DNA from: Desarmillaria ectypa
Taxonomy: Eukaryota > Basidiomycota > Agaricomycetes > Agaricales > Physalacriaceae
Length of the DNA: 64,000 nt
Direction: 5' to 3'
Assembly (NCBI GenBank): GCA_030407005.1
Contig: JAUDYN010000007.1
Span: forward strand, 3,100,001-3,164,000
This document shows, in pieces, positions 23,767-35,332 of the stretch (position 1 is its first letter; each line of letters opens with the position of its first letter). The notes under the pieces are model-generated. The model saw only the letters and a program-made list of their open reading frames with translations, made no database searches and had not been told where the DNA came from. Both the position numbers and the translations under genes were made by a program.

Positions 23767-24319
23767 ATAACCATGATGTCAACTGTCGTTGCCCAGTCTT
23801 GGTGCGATACATAGTGTTGGCTTCCGCATATAACATCAGAGATATTTACCTTAAAGTGGTAGAGAATTATATAGCAAGAGTGATCAATTGAAGGTCTGGA
23901 CAGGAATTAATTTTGTAAGCAAGACGGAATCCCGGGCCGGAAACGAACATGTTCATTGAACGAATTCACGACACGCTATGCAAGGCTGCTTCTTTATCAT
24001 GTGCCCTCTCGGGCTTCTTTGACCTCATTACCTACCAGTGTATAACTTCCTCCTGGTAAGGCTTCAGCCAAGTACACTCATATCGGGTGATTTCGACGAC
24101 CATCCTCACCCTCATGGACAACTTTGTCGCATTGTCCTTTGGGCTTGAGCAAGATCGTACGCCGCAAAATGAAGCAGCTGAGAGATGGACTATGGACGGT
24201 AGATCTATCGTCCTAATAGCTTTGCTCCTCTGCTTTGACAAGTGAATGCTCGTTTTACTTTTGCTCATTGGAGCAGTGCGCTTACTTGGTCATCATCAAT
24301 GATCGTCTGGTCCTTTAAG
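23767..24319. other. Intergenic sequence between the ATPase and the duplication
   Basis: It contains the ATPase 3' region and a 78-codon minus-strand open frame with no motif. I see no supported gene. Confidence 0.4.
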
Positions 24320-25168
24320 TTGTGAGAGGAGCCTCGGGGATCGAAGCTATGCAGTACACAGATGGTATCCGGCCGCTTGACGTTCCCTTATATCATTTCA
24401 TCTTGGACTCGGGCATCACATACTCCATATACGATCAAACATTTGGACTGTAGAGTACTTATTAGATAAGCCTGAGAATGATATGTTAACACTTTAACCC
24501 TTATTGTGCTAGTGACGGTATGAGCGGAACTTGTTGCTACCAAGGCAGACAGGCGCACAATGATTTTCAACGAAGACACTGGGAACGGACTTCAACTCCG
24601 ATGGAAAACAAATTGGCACAAGGTCATGGCTGCGTACGAGGGTATTGAACGTGAGCGTTCACGCGGAACTCACGCGACTCGCTGAATATCTTTGAAGACT
24701 CACAAGGTCCAGAGTGAGCTCACGAGCCGTGATATGACGTAGAGCGGGCATCATTTGGGAAGCTACAATTTCTGCTTGGGTAGGAATGACTCCGAAAAGA
24801 CGAAAGACGGTGTTGGAATTTGAGAGATGAGCCGAGATGATGGCAATCCGGCATCATGCCGAACTTGCTGATTAAGGGAGAAGTATTAGGAAAGTTGTAG
24901 AAGATTCTAGTACATTAGCATTTAGTATATAAGTAGGTACAGTAGTGTACATCTGCATGCGTTTGCAGAGCTCAGTCAAGCGCAATACCATTAGCCTGAC
25001 ACCGTGCATGTACAAACTGGGAACGAACTGGTCCCGTTTTTCACAACAGACGGTTACCCGACAAATGAGCCTTGATGTTAGGTGGTTCCTTGTTTTCTAA
25101 GTAATACCTGAGGCCCGAGCCCTCTTCCCCTAGGTGAAGTGGCGCACTGAATGCCACAGGCGTCTTCG

Positions 25169-26644
25169 CTAAAAGATATCCTCGGTTTCCATTATCAGGG
25201 GATCCAGCCAAACCTCTTTCCCATACGGACCTTCTACAACCTTGAAATCTAGACCTTCATTGATCATCGCATCCATGCCGTCCATAGCCACGTTTCTTGG
25301 TTCGGTATTGATGATCACAAATGTCCGAATACGCCTCATAGGCGCGTACCATCGCGCCCGAATCATCTTCACTGCTTTCACACAGAACTCTTTACGGAGA
25401 TAAGCTATGGTAAGATGTTCCAAATTTGGGAGGAAATCAGGAAATGATAATTCCTGGCATATCGCATTGTGATAATCTCCTATAAGCGCTACCGAAAGCC
25501 TACGAAGTGACGGCTGCGACCCTAGCAGGTCTAGGAAAGAGTCACCATATAGCATGGTGCTTACCAAGGTTTTTAAGGTGCAGCGTGACCGTGAAAGGAA
25601 GGCGGAGACCACACTGTTGTTTTCAGTTCTGTCTTTGTATTGAAAGTGTTCTAATGCAGGCAGGGCGAGAAACGGCAACATGCTGATGTCAGATACAAAG
25701 AGACAACGAATGGTGGGATGTGTGATCACTGATGAAGGGGCTTCCTGCGAAGGGTAGTTGGATGTGAAATGGAGCTCGACGAGGTTCGGAAATGATGATA
25801 ACAGTGGCAGCGCTTCAATAGGCCGGGAAGAAAGGGCGAGATGGGTAATGTGATTAGGGACTGATTGCAATGGTAACTTGTAGTCCCATCGTACCATTTC
25901 AAGCAGGGGTGCATTAAAGACTGGAACCGTATGGCTTGAACAGGTGCTTCCGATATTCAATGTCCGCAGTTGGGGAAAGAAGCATGGCAAGCCCACATAC
26001 AAAGGACCGTGAAGTTCAAGCTTTGACCATCGGTGGCTGACACCCATGACGCGATCAAGGGCAGTCGATTTGTGAATATTTTCGCCATAACGCCGTATAA
26101 GAAAGTACACGCTCAACGGAACATTGCCTGAGCGTTGGAGATGGGTCTCGAGGATTTCAGAGTTATACGGTGGACATAGCATAATAACCGACCATATCGT
26201 CGGTGAGGAATGGACAATATCTCTCCACCAATGACAGATATGACCCAGAGTCCAGGGATAACCTCTGATGTGCAAACCGGAGCCGCGGCTTGGACGACAG
26301 AGAGTAAAAATATCAAGCAGGACATCTCGAGGGAGACATCTAATAGGGGCAGATATGGATCCAAATCGTTGTTTTGCAGTGGCCATGGTATCTATCTGGG
26401 TTTGAATGAGAGCGGTGAGAGTCTCTAAGCAGGAGAGGCTCTGGCGCAGTGACAGCAGGTGATCATCCAGCGCAGCGACATTCTGGTGAACCCAATCATG
26501 ATCATAATCTATAATGGGCTGCTCTGCTCTAAGGATATCAAGGGTTTTTTGGTCGTCCTGTTCCCAGTTCAGGCGGCCGGGCAATCCACATGTAGGGCAG
26601 TTTTCTGTGAGAAGAGGGCCTACATTTGGGAACCATAATATCAA
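25169..26644 (-). CDS. F-box protein with LRR-like C-terminal region
   Basis: An uninterrupted 491-codon frame on the minus strand. F-box proteins link substrates to SCF ubiquitin ligases. An N-terminal CPTCG motif is followed by a predicted coiled coil (about residues 55-90) and the F-box itself at about 99-118 (IRCLPRDVLLDIFTLC). Next come the WRDIVHSSPTIWSVI stretch and a long region of leucine-rich segments (LRTLNIGS, LPLLSSFPNLVELHFTS, PSLRRLSVAL, LPNLEHLTIAY). This is the common mushroom F-box architecture. The frame begins with a non-ATG codon; its first in-frame ATG is at residue 87. A good acceptor (CTTCTCACAG) lies near 26,605, so the true start is probably in an unidentified upstream exon. 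It sits within duplicated sequence and may be a moving or expanding family member. Confidence 0.8.
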   Translation of the reverse strand: MILWFPNVGPLLTENCPTCGLPGRLNWEQDDQKTLDILRAEQPIIDYDHDWVHQNVAALDDHLLSLRQSLSCLETLTALIQTQIDTMATAKQRFGSISAPIRCLPRDVLLDIFTLCRPSRGSGLHIRGYPWTLGHICHWWRDIVHSSPTIWSVIMLCPPYNSEILETHLQRSGNVPLSVYFLIRRYGENIHKSTALDRVMGVSHRWSKLELHGPLYVGLPCFFPQLRTLNIGSTCSSHTVPVFNAPLLEMVRWDYKLPLQSVPNHITHLALSSRPIEALPLLSSFPNLVELHFTSNYPSQEAPSSVITHPTIRCLFVSDISMLPFLALPALEHFQYKDRTENNSVVSAFLSRSRCTLKTLVSTMLYGDSFLDLLGSQPSLRRLSVALIGDYHNAICQELSFPDFLPNLEHLTIAYLRKEFCVKAVKMIRARWYAPMRRIRTFVIINTEPRNVAMDGMDAMINEGLDFKVVEGPYGKEVWLDPLIMETEDIF

Positions 26645-26949
26645 TGATAATTAAACGGCCGCACCAGTCTGCATAAATCAGAGCTTGCAAGAAAATTGAG
26701 GTTCAAGGATACAGCCCCCTAGCGAATCACTTTCAAAAGTGCTAGTACTGCAACAGTTTTCGTAAGAAATTCTGAGATGCAAGTATCGACCGCATACCTT
26801 AAATTAGATGCACTTGAGAACACAAGCTTTCGAGATGCTGGTAGATAAAAAAAAGAAGTTATGTGAGTATGAGTAAAAGCTTGAACGGGGCCCGGAAGAG
26901 GGGATTCGCGTTATTTATAATTGTTGACGTTGCATCGTGTTGCCGGCCT

Positions 26950-27554
26950 GGTCCCAATCGGCACATCCACTTCATCTTCTCTGACCCTCTGACGGTGATA
27001 TCCTCGTCCTGAGAATAGCCTTTGCCTGTTCAGTTTTCATTTTCTACGATTTGGAGCCAACATTTCCCTCAATTAACGTCCTCCCCATGCTTTACAACCA
27101 TCTCGTGTCATCAAGATATTATTCTGCACTCAAGCTCTGTCGAGTTCTTCAACGGAATAAAGTGGCAGGGTATGAGCCAATGAAAGATAGCAGCGGTGAA
27201 TTTATCCAATGTAGAGTTGTCGACCTGCAGATGTTCAAACGTTAGGGTATGCACATCCGACAAACCGGCAGTCATTCATTTCTAACTTCTATATGCAGCG
27301 AGTGTCTGTCGCTCCCTTGTCGACTGCCAGTGGATCCGCGGAGGACCTGATCATCGCAGTCAGACATACCATTACCGATTGTTGACAGCGAGGACATCGA
27401 CCATGATCTACGTCCAACAGCGAGGTAAGCACGAGCCGCTATACTTTTTCCATATATCTCATGTGTTTTTTCTTCTTCTCTAGGAACCTTGCAACATGTA
27501 TCGACTCTTGTGTTGACCTTCGATCCAGGTGCCGCTGCCTATACCACATGTTAA
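26950..27554 (+). pseudogene. Unrecognised gene in segment A, disrupted copy
   Basis: Plus-strand exons with matched phase run NHLVSSRYYSALKLC...DLQMFK, then PSVCRSLVDCQW...IYVQQR, then GTLQHVSTLVLTFDPG and a stop at 27,552-27,554. The upstream hydrophobic part is interrupted by TGA where the left duplication copy has CGA. It is divergent from the F-box gene, whose start lies about 0.3 kb away. No family was recognised. An Arg-to-stop change at CpG fits deamination. Confidence 0.35.
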
Positions 27555-27832
27555 TGGCGAGGACACGGACATAGGATGGCCAAATCAGGGTCTCAAATGC
27601 ACACGGAGATTCGCCAGCTTCCTCCTACCATCTACAGAGCTTGCGAAGGGGAAGAAAGCGGCAGGTAGGAGGTTTATGCTACTGTGAGAGGCTTTTTCGC
27701 CGTTCACACCTTTTTTTCGTTCAAACTGTATCCATCAGGCATATGTATCTTTAACCGAAAGAATCATTCAGTACACAAGACATGCCTCCGATAGCAGAGA
27801 AACTATGATGTGGACAACAGTCACACAGACAC

Positions 27833-28374
27833 CTCAACTGTCTTGGAGCATCGAATAAAGACGATTAGCTTTGTGCCAACGGACATCGATATTTAGGATC
27901 CTCGGGGACTACGGGTAGTTCGGCGTGCTATGTTCCTTTAAAACACTGCTCCCCTTGCGCAGCGAACCGGTCCACCGTAGCTCATGGTCGCTTTACGTCT
28001 CGTACTTCCAGGCCTTACTTCACTGGTACCACTTTGAATTGTGCCAAACATCTCACTGCCTATCTTATCTCCTGCCCAGTCCAATAATGCGGTCAAGGTG
28101 ATCTGGAATAGGACCAGTGAATAGTCCGAGCTCTTGTCTTGAGCGTGCGAAGAGGTTTGGAGCCGAGTTCATCCTCATATAATACAGTTGTATTGGTCAG
28201 AGAGGCCGTTCAGTGAAGCCATAATACAATAAACCATACTGTACGTCCAATAGATGCGAATCGTGAAATTTGCACTAATGGTAATTTTAGTGATGATATC
28301 GCTAAGCACACCGTCCCAAAAGTACGTTGTCCATTCACAAACACCGAACGGACAATGTATACGAGACGGTGAAT
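27833..28374. other. Spacer between duplication segments A and C in the right copy
   Basis: About 540 bases that I could not match to the left copy. No open frame of note. It marks the joint where the order C-A-B differs from the A-B-C order on the left. Confidence 0.4.
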
Positions 28375-30025
28375 TCCCTCTACCTCTCCTGCTCCAAAAC
28401 TTCAGCTCACATTAATAAGACCTTTTTTGGCACCAAGGTTGCCCTATATATGTGCATAATTCAATCGTCAAACTCCTAGCCGTACCTACTTGCTGCCAGC
28501 TCTCACCCCGAAACGGCCGAAGATACACGCCTCGGAGAACGTGTAAAGACGACCTTTGCATCCAAAGCGACTGTCATTCGCGTGGTGCCTCCCAGAAATC
28601 ATCGAATTCAGGAATGGGACTGATTGTCTGCGTGAATCGTAAACATTACCACCGCATATATTCGACACCATGCACTGGCACTGCCTCGAATTCACTACGA
28701 CGCCCAGATACAGCTCGAGGACAGTTGCACATCGCTATGAAGTATTTCGCAACCAGGAAGATCAATTGTGCTGTCCGGGCTTATGGTTGGGATTGATATA
28801 GGGCAAGTGCGCGGATGGGGGCTCAGGTGGGCCCATTATCTCCTACATTTTCCATGAGCCCGGCAAACCAATAACTTCTTAGCTGCCCATTTTTTGAGTC
28901 CGTACCTATCTAGTGCTCCTAGGACAAAGGGACAGACTCTCTTTGTTGTCAAATAAGGAATACCGCGTTTTATGGTTCTGGAAAGGTCGACGGAAATACT
29001 CCTCTGCTAAGCGAATGGTCGGAGTTCCTCGACAGCATTTCTCGCGTCCTCAGCTGCAAGATAACACCTGCAGTGGAAGGATGCCTCGGATATTGCTATA
29101 TCATCAATGGCTGGAGACTAAGAAAGGGAGCAAAGCAGATAGGTGGAAGCAACATCGACATGGCTTGTTGACCCCGCCTACCTCAAGTTTCGCGATTTCT
29201 TTCTCTCCTATGACCGTTTCTGCAAGCTGGACCACTAAAATACTATAAAAGACGGAAGAGAGGATCAAAACTTAGGGTAGCTTTGAGTTCGTGGCAAATC
29301 CAGTCGACGTTTCCCCGCACCCACCTTGCACCGCTGCCTCTCCAACTCCCCAAAATGCCCCCCAGATTCGATGGGTCGTTCCAATCACACGCTCGACGTG
29401 TCCTTATCCTTTGTACCAAGCACGATCGGCAGGCATAAAATTTACGACAGCTCGATACAGGCGGGTATACCATCTGTTGGGCGAGAAGCGCTTCCAGGGC
29501 TTTTTGTTTGAGCTTCTCTACAGCGCTTGCCACACCCTTCTCTATATCCCCCTCTCCTGAACGCCTCCCTCCGTGGTCGTCAACTCGCCGTGGGAGGAGC
29601 CGATACACTTCGCGCCGCCGCATCCTGGATTCTATATATCCCACCGGGTCCCCCTTCAACGATTAACCAAGCTAGACCCAACCTTGTTCTCGCTGGCGCT
29701 GATCTTTCTCGCAGTCGTCACTACCGTGATATCTTTCTTCCATGTGATGCTCAAACATCTCTCATTACAGCCCATCGTTATTCCTATGTATCGTGCCTAT
29801 ACCCATTCAAGTACCTGGGTCTGCCCTTCATAATAAATTAAAGCCTGTCACGATATTCCGTGTTTGCGTTTTCTTATGTGGTTGTTTGGGTTCTATTACG
29901 CCTTTGGAATTGAGTTAGGACCGTCTCCACCTCTTGTTCAACGTCAGGAATGCTGTCACTGCAGCACACTGTACAGGTCTTGCTGTCGGAACACAAAATA
30001 GGACCTGGGGGATTACGAGTTATGT
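28375..30025. repeat. Right copy of inverted duplication, segment C
   Basis: This is the reverse complement of about 1,667-3,250. Plus-strand open frames at 29,291-29,841 include a hydrophobic stretch (FSLALIFLAVVTTVISFF) and look like the remains of a small membrane protein gene. The corresponding frames in the left copy are broken differently. I do not propose a gene model. Confidence 0.75.
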
Positions 30026-30420
30026 TCTTTGTTTGGTTGACCCGTGCTCGCATCATGATTCCAAGCTTGACCAAGAATATATCACCCGGCACTCCGCTCC
30101 ACTGTGACGGTCGCTTTCCTATCGGACTTTATCGTGGGTTCGATCTCCGGACCTGTTCTTATTTCGTTTGTTCGTAGAGACTGCGTGTACCTTGTGATTC
30201 CTCAGTCTGAGCAGCTTTCTTGTGACTGTGAGCTCAATCAATCTCGCAGGTCTTTTAAACGGTATTTTCTCATAAATTTCATGCTTTGCAGCTACTGTGC
30301 TTGCCCTCGTGGTCGCCATGTGGTGTTCCTTCTAGTTTTATCGTTATCAGCCTTACTCATGCGTAATACCTTTTGGTCAGCGCCCACCCTTAGCGAGTAG
30401 CCTGGAAGTAAAGGATTGCT
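30026..30420 (+). pseudogene. Possible remnant of a membrane protein gene
   Basis: Plus-strand pieces separated by GT-AG-like borders encode hydrophobic segments: VAFLSDFIVGSISGPVLISF near 30,105-30,165 and ATVLALVVAMWCSFL near 30,292-30,340. Frames do not join cleanly and stops intervene, so this is at best a decayed gene. It directly abuts segment C. Confidence 0.25.
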
Positions 30421-31286
30421 TCTAGTGTGATAGGTGTTTCAGACCCACCTGTATTTGAGTATACACTCTCATGGACGTCGGTATTCAATTCCCCACAACT
30501 TCGAATTCTATGAATGTTTAATCGGCGATGCGATCAGGAAGTATACAACCATTTCATCGGGTCTTTGACGAAGCAAGTATTCGCACAGTAATACTACTTC
30601 GTGGAATACCTGCTCCAAGGTGCTCATTTTTATCAGATGAGTTTGATAGTATTTACTACGCTGGCTACTTACGCGACCTCCCATGACACTTTCATCTTAG
30701 AGAGGATTACTTGGCGGTTGTACTCCACCAGGACCGTCCTGCCTTGGCGAAGAATCGAATGTGCACGCCTAGAGGCTGGATGGGTACACCTTAATCGCTC
30801 TAGTATCTGACATCGCCGAGAGTGTACTAGCAGTCGCGAGGAGTAGTCTCGCAAACCCGACTCCACGATCCGTATGAAGATAAATCGTTCAATAGATGCA
30901 GAAAGGGAGGTTTTAGCCTTATGGGTTTCATTATGTTCTCCTATCAGTAGATCTGACCTTTCGTCCCTCCGGCCATGGAATCTAAATACGACTATCTCGA
31001 GTTCCGACGCTTATATCGTAAGTACTCCATCCCTCCTAGTGTCTGTGAGACCTAGACTAACTCATGCGCTATGCATAGATAAGCGCTTACGATAGGCAAT
31101 TTACTTTAGATCCTAATGGAGACTCCGATAACAAGATCCAGGTACTAGTAACTGATATCCATCCCTTATCTTGTCGCAACGCCACAACTGAAACAAGATC
31201 CGAACTTCAGCACAAAATGTGAGAACCAGGCAAGCTAATAACTATAAAGCCTCGAGTTATCTTACGAAATTCAACTCTTCACTGCA
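30421..31286. other. Intergenic region upstream of the amine oxidase
   Basis: No supported gene. Short open frames of 65-73 codons on both strands have no motif. The end of this stretch should contain the promoter of the oxidase gene. Confidence 0.4.
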
Positions 31287-33205
31287 ATGTTCGCGCTTTT
31301 GGCTTTGTTACTCTCGTGCCTTCTTGTCGCGGTAAAGGCCAGTTCAGGCTCTGAGACGGTACTGATCCTCGGAGGCGGCGTGGCTGGAATCATCGCTGCT
31401 AAAACTCTCCACGAAGCTGGCATAAACAACTTTATCATCATTGAAGCCCGAAATGAGCTGGGTGGAAGAATGAAAAGTCATTATTTTGGTGGGCAGACAG
31501 TCGAGCTCGGCGCCAATTGGATTCACGGCGCTGAGTCTGTGTCGGGTCCTGTGAATCCTATTTATACCTTGGCCAAGAAACATAAGGTGAAAACGCAGTA
31601 CAACGACTTTTATGGAAACGTGTGTAAGCCTGTCTTATCTCTTATCTTTGCGAAGCTGATAGATTGGTAGCGACTTTCGATTTGAATGGCACCACTGATT
31701 TCGTTGACATCTGCCGCAAGGCATTCGAGGACCATATTAAGCTTACTATCGCTGGAGGTACTCTTGTTGTACTATTCTCTATGTAATTTCAAAACGAGCT
31801 GAGTTTTAGTATTCGCTAGGTGAGAGACTCAGCAGATCGCTTGTCGACCTTTCAGCTCGAACGGGTTACGCCCTTGTGGGCTCTAAACCGCAGACTCATC
31901 ATGAACAAGCTGCTGAGTATTTCCATGTAGTTCATTCATTCTCGCTGGTCTGAGACTTCTGCTGACGAACACCATACAGTTCGATATGGAATACGCGCAA
32001 TCTCCAGAGCAGTCATCATGGATCGCGCAGGCTATGGTTAGCACGTTTATTTCCAGTTTCTCGAATTGACATTCTATCTGCAGAATGCAAACTTTACTTA
32101 TGACTTCACTGGGGAAAGGCCTTCGAAAGATACGCTTTTATCTATTGATCAACGAGGATTCAAGACCGTTGTCCAAGCGGAAGCGGCTGAATTTTTGGAG
32201 CCTTCCCAGGTCATGTTTAGTTCGACTGTAACAAATATCTCGTATTCCGACAGTGGAGTAAGTGTGACTCTCAACGGTGGGCGCTTGATACGCGGCACGT
32301 ACGCTCTATGTACATTCAGCTTGGGCGTGCTTCAATACGATGATGTCCAATTCCACCCAGAGTTACCCGGTGAGTCAGCTGTTTTAATAGAAATTTCGAT
32401 GTATAGATGACGTATATCGGAAAGCATACAAACAAGAAGCCATCCAAAGCATGGTGATGACTACGTACACCAAGATTTTCTTCAAGTTTGATCGAAAATT
32501 CTGGTTTGATACAGAGGTGAGACGATACGCTCTGGTATTCCCCAAACTACCACTTACAATAAATTCCAATAGATGGGATTGTATGCAGATCCGGAACGAG
32601 GACGTTATTCCGCATGGCAGAGCTTAGACCATCCGAATTTCTTCCCCGGTTCGGGCATCATTTTCGTCACCGTGACTGTACGCTCATTTTCACCTGTGTT
32701 CGGTATTACTGAGTACAACTATTTAATTCCAGGGCATCTTTGCCGAACGAGTCGAGTCATTACCCGACTTACAAGTCAGGGAAGAGGCACTCGGCGTGTT
32801 GAGGCGGATGTTCCCAGATATTGACATCCCGCAGCCACTCGACATGGTCTTCTATCGATGGCATTCAGATCCTTTATATCGTGGGTCATACTCGAACTGG
32901 CCTCCTTCATTCTTCCTTTCGCATTATCACAATTTGAGGGCTAACTTGGGAAGACTATACTTTGCTGGCGAAGCGACAAGCTTGAAATATGTCGGTGTGT
33001 GTGCTCGATCCTTTCTGTGAACTAATCAGAACTTCTTTTACTAGGGTTTTTGCACGGAGCTTACGATGAAGGTCTGAATATCGCGAGGGAGATCATCAAG
33101 TGTATCCGGGAGGATGGGTGTGCTCCAATGAAAAGGGTGCCAGATATTACCAATGGAGACGAGAAGCCATTTGGCCGCTTCAATATGCAGTACAGTATAT
33201 ATTAA
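31287..33205 (+). CDS. Secreted FAD-dependent polyamine/amine oxidase
   Basis: It oxidises polyamines or related amines using FAD, releasing hydrogen peroxide and an aldehyde. About nine exons splice in phase with no break. The product begins with a signal peptide (FALLALLLSCLLVAVKA), then the FAD-binding Rossmann motif VLILGGGVAGIIAAKTLHEA, the ELGGRM motif and VELGANWIHGA. The C-terminal FAD motif LYFAGEATSLKYVGFLHGAY is split by the last intron. Length is about 500 residues, normal for fungal polyamine oxidases. The first exon ends in GTG-T at 31,623, and later introns are 50-65 nt. The signal peptide suggests secretion or a secretory compartment. The substrate cannot be told from sequence alone. 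Its convergent neighbour is a membrane protein. Confidence 0.9.
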
Positions 33206-33336
33206 TCGTATGTTTCAGAGTAACATCTATAAGTTATTCCGATTTAGGCGGATAGGTAATCTGATAATAGGTAATGAATGAACCAGTTGGGAATTTTGAC
33301 TTCTGAGCTTCGGTACATGTGCCGAGGTGAGGCAAA

Positions 33337-34442
33337 TTAATCATAATGATTCGGTTCACCATGCTCCAGGTCAATCTCACGCCTACTGGTGCTCATAATA
33401 TCATCGGTTTGAGTGTTCTCTGGAGTCCCAGAGCCAAATTGCAGCGCAGAGATATGGCTCGCTTGCCAACTATCATTGGGTCGTGCCTGTCCTGATGTAA
33501 CACGCGCCACGATAAGAGCAGGCGCGATTCCCTTCATATACATCAACGATCAATATACTACAGAAAAGGACGAAATGGTAACGAACTGTTACTGTGACGT
33601 ATATTATTTGCGGGTAAGCACTCGCGGCCCCGCCACGAGCAATTAAAACGATGAATAAAATCAGGGAAACAGCGTAGAGCAAGGCGGACTCGACCAGAAT
33701 TTCGACGATACCACGGTAGACGCGTGCCGCAGCACTGATTCCATCCGAAGATCTCCTGACTGTAACGATACGGTAGATAATGAGGGCGGTGCATAACAGT
33801 GTGGTAGCCAAAGAGAACGAAAGGTACATCGTCGTCCAGTTGATTTCAGATTTTCCCAGTGCAGTATTCCCGTTGGAGGTTTCATATAGATCAGCATGTA
33901 AAGCGAAGCAGCCAAAAACTGTGGAAGGAGTTTATCGATGTGCAAAGATAGGGATCATTAAGAACCGCACCTCCTTGGCTTAAGAAAAGTAGTATCGGTA
34001 GAATAATCACCATCCAACGACGGCCCCATACTATCCAACAGCGCCAGATCTAATCATACATCAGGATATCTTTGATAGGTACAGGATTTAAAAGCCGTAA
34101 CAGACCGTGATGGTGTCAGCAATATCAGTGTTGATGCCAGACGTGATTCCGGATACCCAACAAAATGTCTGTGCCTGGGGAGAGCTTCCAAGAGCCTGCA
34201 GTATGGTGACATACGTTTCCCCGTTCTTGATGTAGACGTAGATAACATAAGCCCAGTTAAAGGCCAAGAAGATTGTCACCGAGATGTATAACAATATAAT
34301 ATGAAGGCCATGAAATTTCGGGCTTTGGACCGTTTTTGTTTGCTGGAGACTGCATAATTAATCCAACATGAGCGACTTTCTGATAAGCTGTAACGGAATA
34401 CCCGACATACATATCATCCATAAGGTGAGTGACATAATGCAT
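33337..34442 (-). CDS. Agaricomycete-type multi-pass membrane protein
   Basis: Several exons on the minus strand encode consecutive hydrophobic segments: LHIILLYISVTIFLAFNWAY, IWRCW-like WRCWIVWGRRWMVIILPIL, YLSFSLATTLLCTALIIY and LVESALLYAVSLILFIVLIA. Then come GIAPALIVARVTSGQARP and a polar tail ending HYD. From memory, this order (WGRRW, IYRI, VESALLY, GIAP..ARV.SG) is shared by a large mushroom-specific membrane protein family of unknown role. The spliced model needs an intron just before GIAPAL and another after TAYQK. The start is uncertain: the first methionine I can use is at 34,442, only 20 bases from an inserted LTR. The first transmembrane helix of the family seems to be missing. 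Confidence 0.65.
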
Positions 34443-34461
34443 GTATAAATGCCTAGTCGAT

Positions 34462-35256
34462 GTTACTACTAGTGAGGGCTCAACTGCAGGGATGGCTTGC
34501 CTAGTTTGCATGAGTGCCTATCCCACTATTTATATACTACTGAGGCAGAACTATAAATATCATCTAGGTATAGGGTATATTGGTAAGGATTTCTTGGCTA
34601 GTCATGAATAATGGTGAATAATCATGCAATAGTTGGTCTAGTCTGTTTTCTTTTCAAATGGTTGGTCTAGAGACTTCACAGTCAGTCTTTCCATACTCTT
34701 GGCCCAACTACATGCTCTAGTAATGCAGTTATATGGATATCTGGATATTGGTGCCTGTAACAGCTATCCAATCATGATCAAGGATGCAGTCCAGCTACAC
34801 TAGTATCAATCATAAGAGATCTATGTCACAATAGTCAGATCTGGGCTCTAGGTTAATCCATTCCTAATTTATTTCTAATTCCTGTTTCAAAATTGCCATG
34901 TGACTAGTTATCCTGACTTAGGCATTTATACCTAGTCTGGGCTGCTAGTGACAGAACTTCACAAGATCTGTGTACTCTGCTCCTGGTTTTTGTGTGCTAG
35001 TAGCATCCTTCATTTGCTAGTGGCTGTATTTCACTTAGTCCTGCTAGCATTTGAGTTACTAGTCTGGCTGGCTGGTAGATTTAACCCACTAATAGTGTTG
35101 CATCTAAGTCCTGGCTTTACCAGTTGCTTACTGCTTTTAACTATCAGCTCGAAGCCTCAGCTATAGTCCTCTATGTATCACTAGTATAGGATAGATGTGC
35201 AATAGTATTGTTACAAAATTGCAAAATCTAGGTGTGAACACATAGATAGCATATTA
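34462..35256 (-). mobile_element. Truncated solo LTR of the minus-strand Gypsy family
   Basis: These 795 bases match 43,298-44,092 and the corresponding end of the LTR at 51,578-52,938, so they are the last 795 bases (plus orientation) of a 1.36 kb LTR. The first 568 bases are missing. No element body follows it in the expected place. It differs from the right LTR of the intact pair by several CpG-to-TpG/CpA changes, for example TAATGCAG where the other has TAACGCGG. It abuts the 5' end of the membrane protein gene at 33,337-34,442. Confidence 0.9.
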
Positions 35257-35310
35257 GCAGAGGAATATATATGGGACATAGACTAGGTTCTGATTCCCAA
35301 CCAACTCTCT

Positions 35311-35332
35311 CCCCCCCCCTCCCCCCCCCCCC
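35311..35332. repeat. Poly-C tract (C9-T-C12)
   Basis: Nine C, one T and twelve C in a row at the left edge of the plus-strand Gypsy region. The minus strand is correspondingly G-rich and could fold into a G-quadruplex. It might also be a decayed polypurine tract. Confidence 0.85.

Larger units (their letters stand above)
24320..27832. repeat. Right copy of inverted duplication, segments B and A around an F-box gene
   Basis: About 24,320-24,640 is the reverse complement of 1,335-1,670 (B), and about 26,500-27,832 is the reverse complement of 1-1,333 (A). The intervening 24,640-26,500 is present only in this copy and carries most of the F-box gene. This is therefore the longer, probably ancestral, form. 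The left copy is the internally deleted derivative. Confidence 0.85.

Noticed and set aside
30120..30160. tRNA-like GGTTCGATCTCC motif
   Set aside because: It lies inside a coding-like membrane segment and no cloverleaf can be drawn around it.
34257..34511. Extension of the membrane protein start into MQTRQAIPAVEPSL
   Set aside because: That stretch is encoded by the inserted LTR, not by the host gene.
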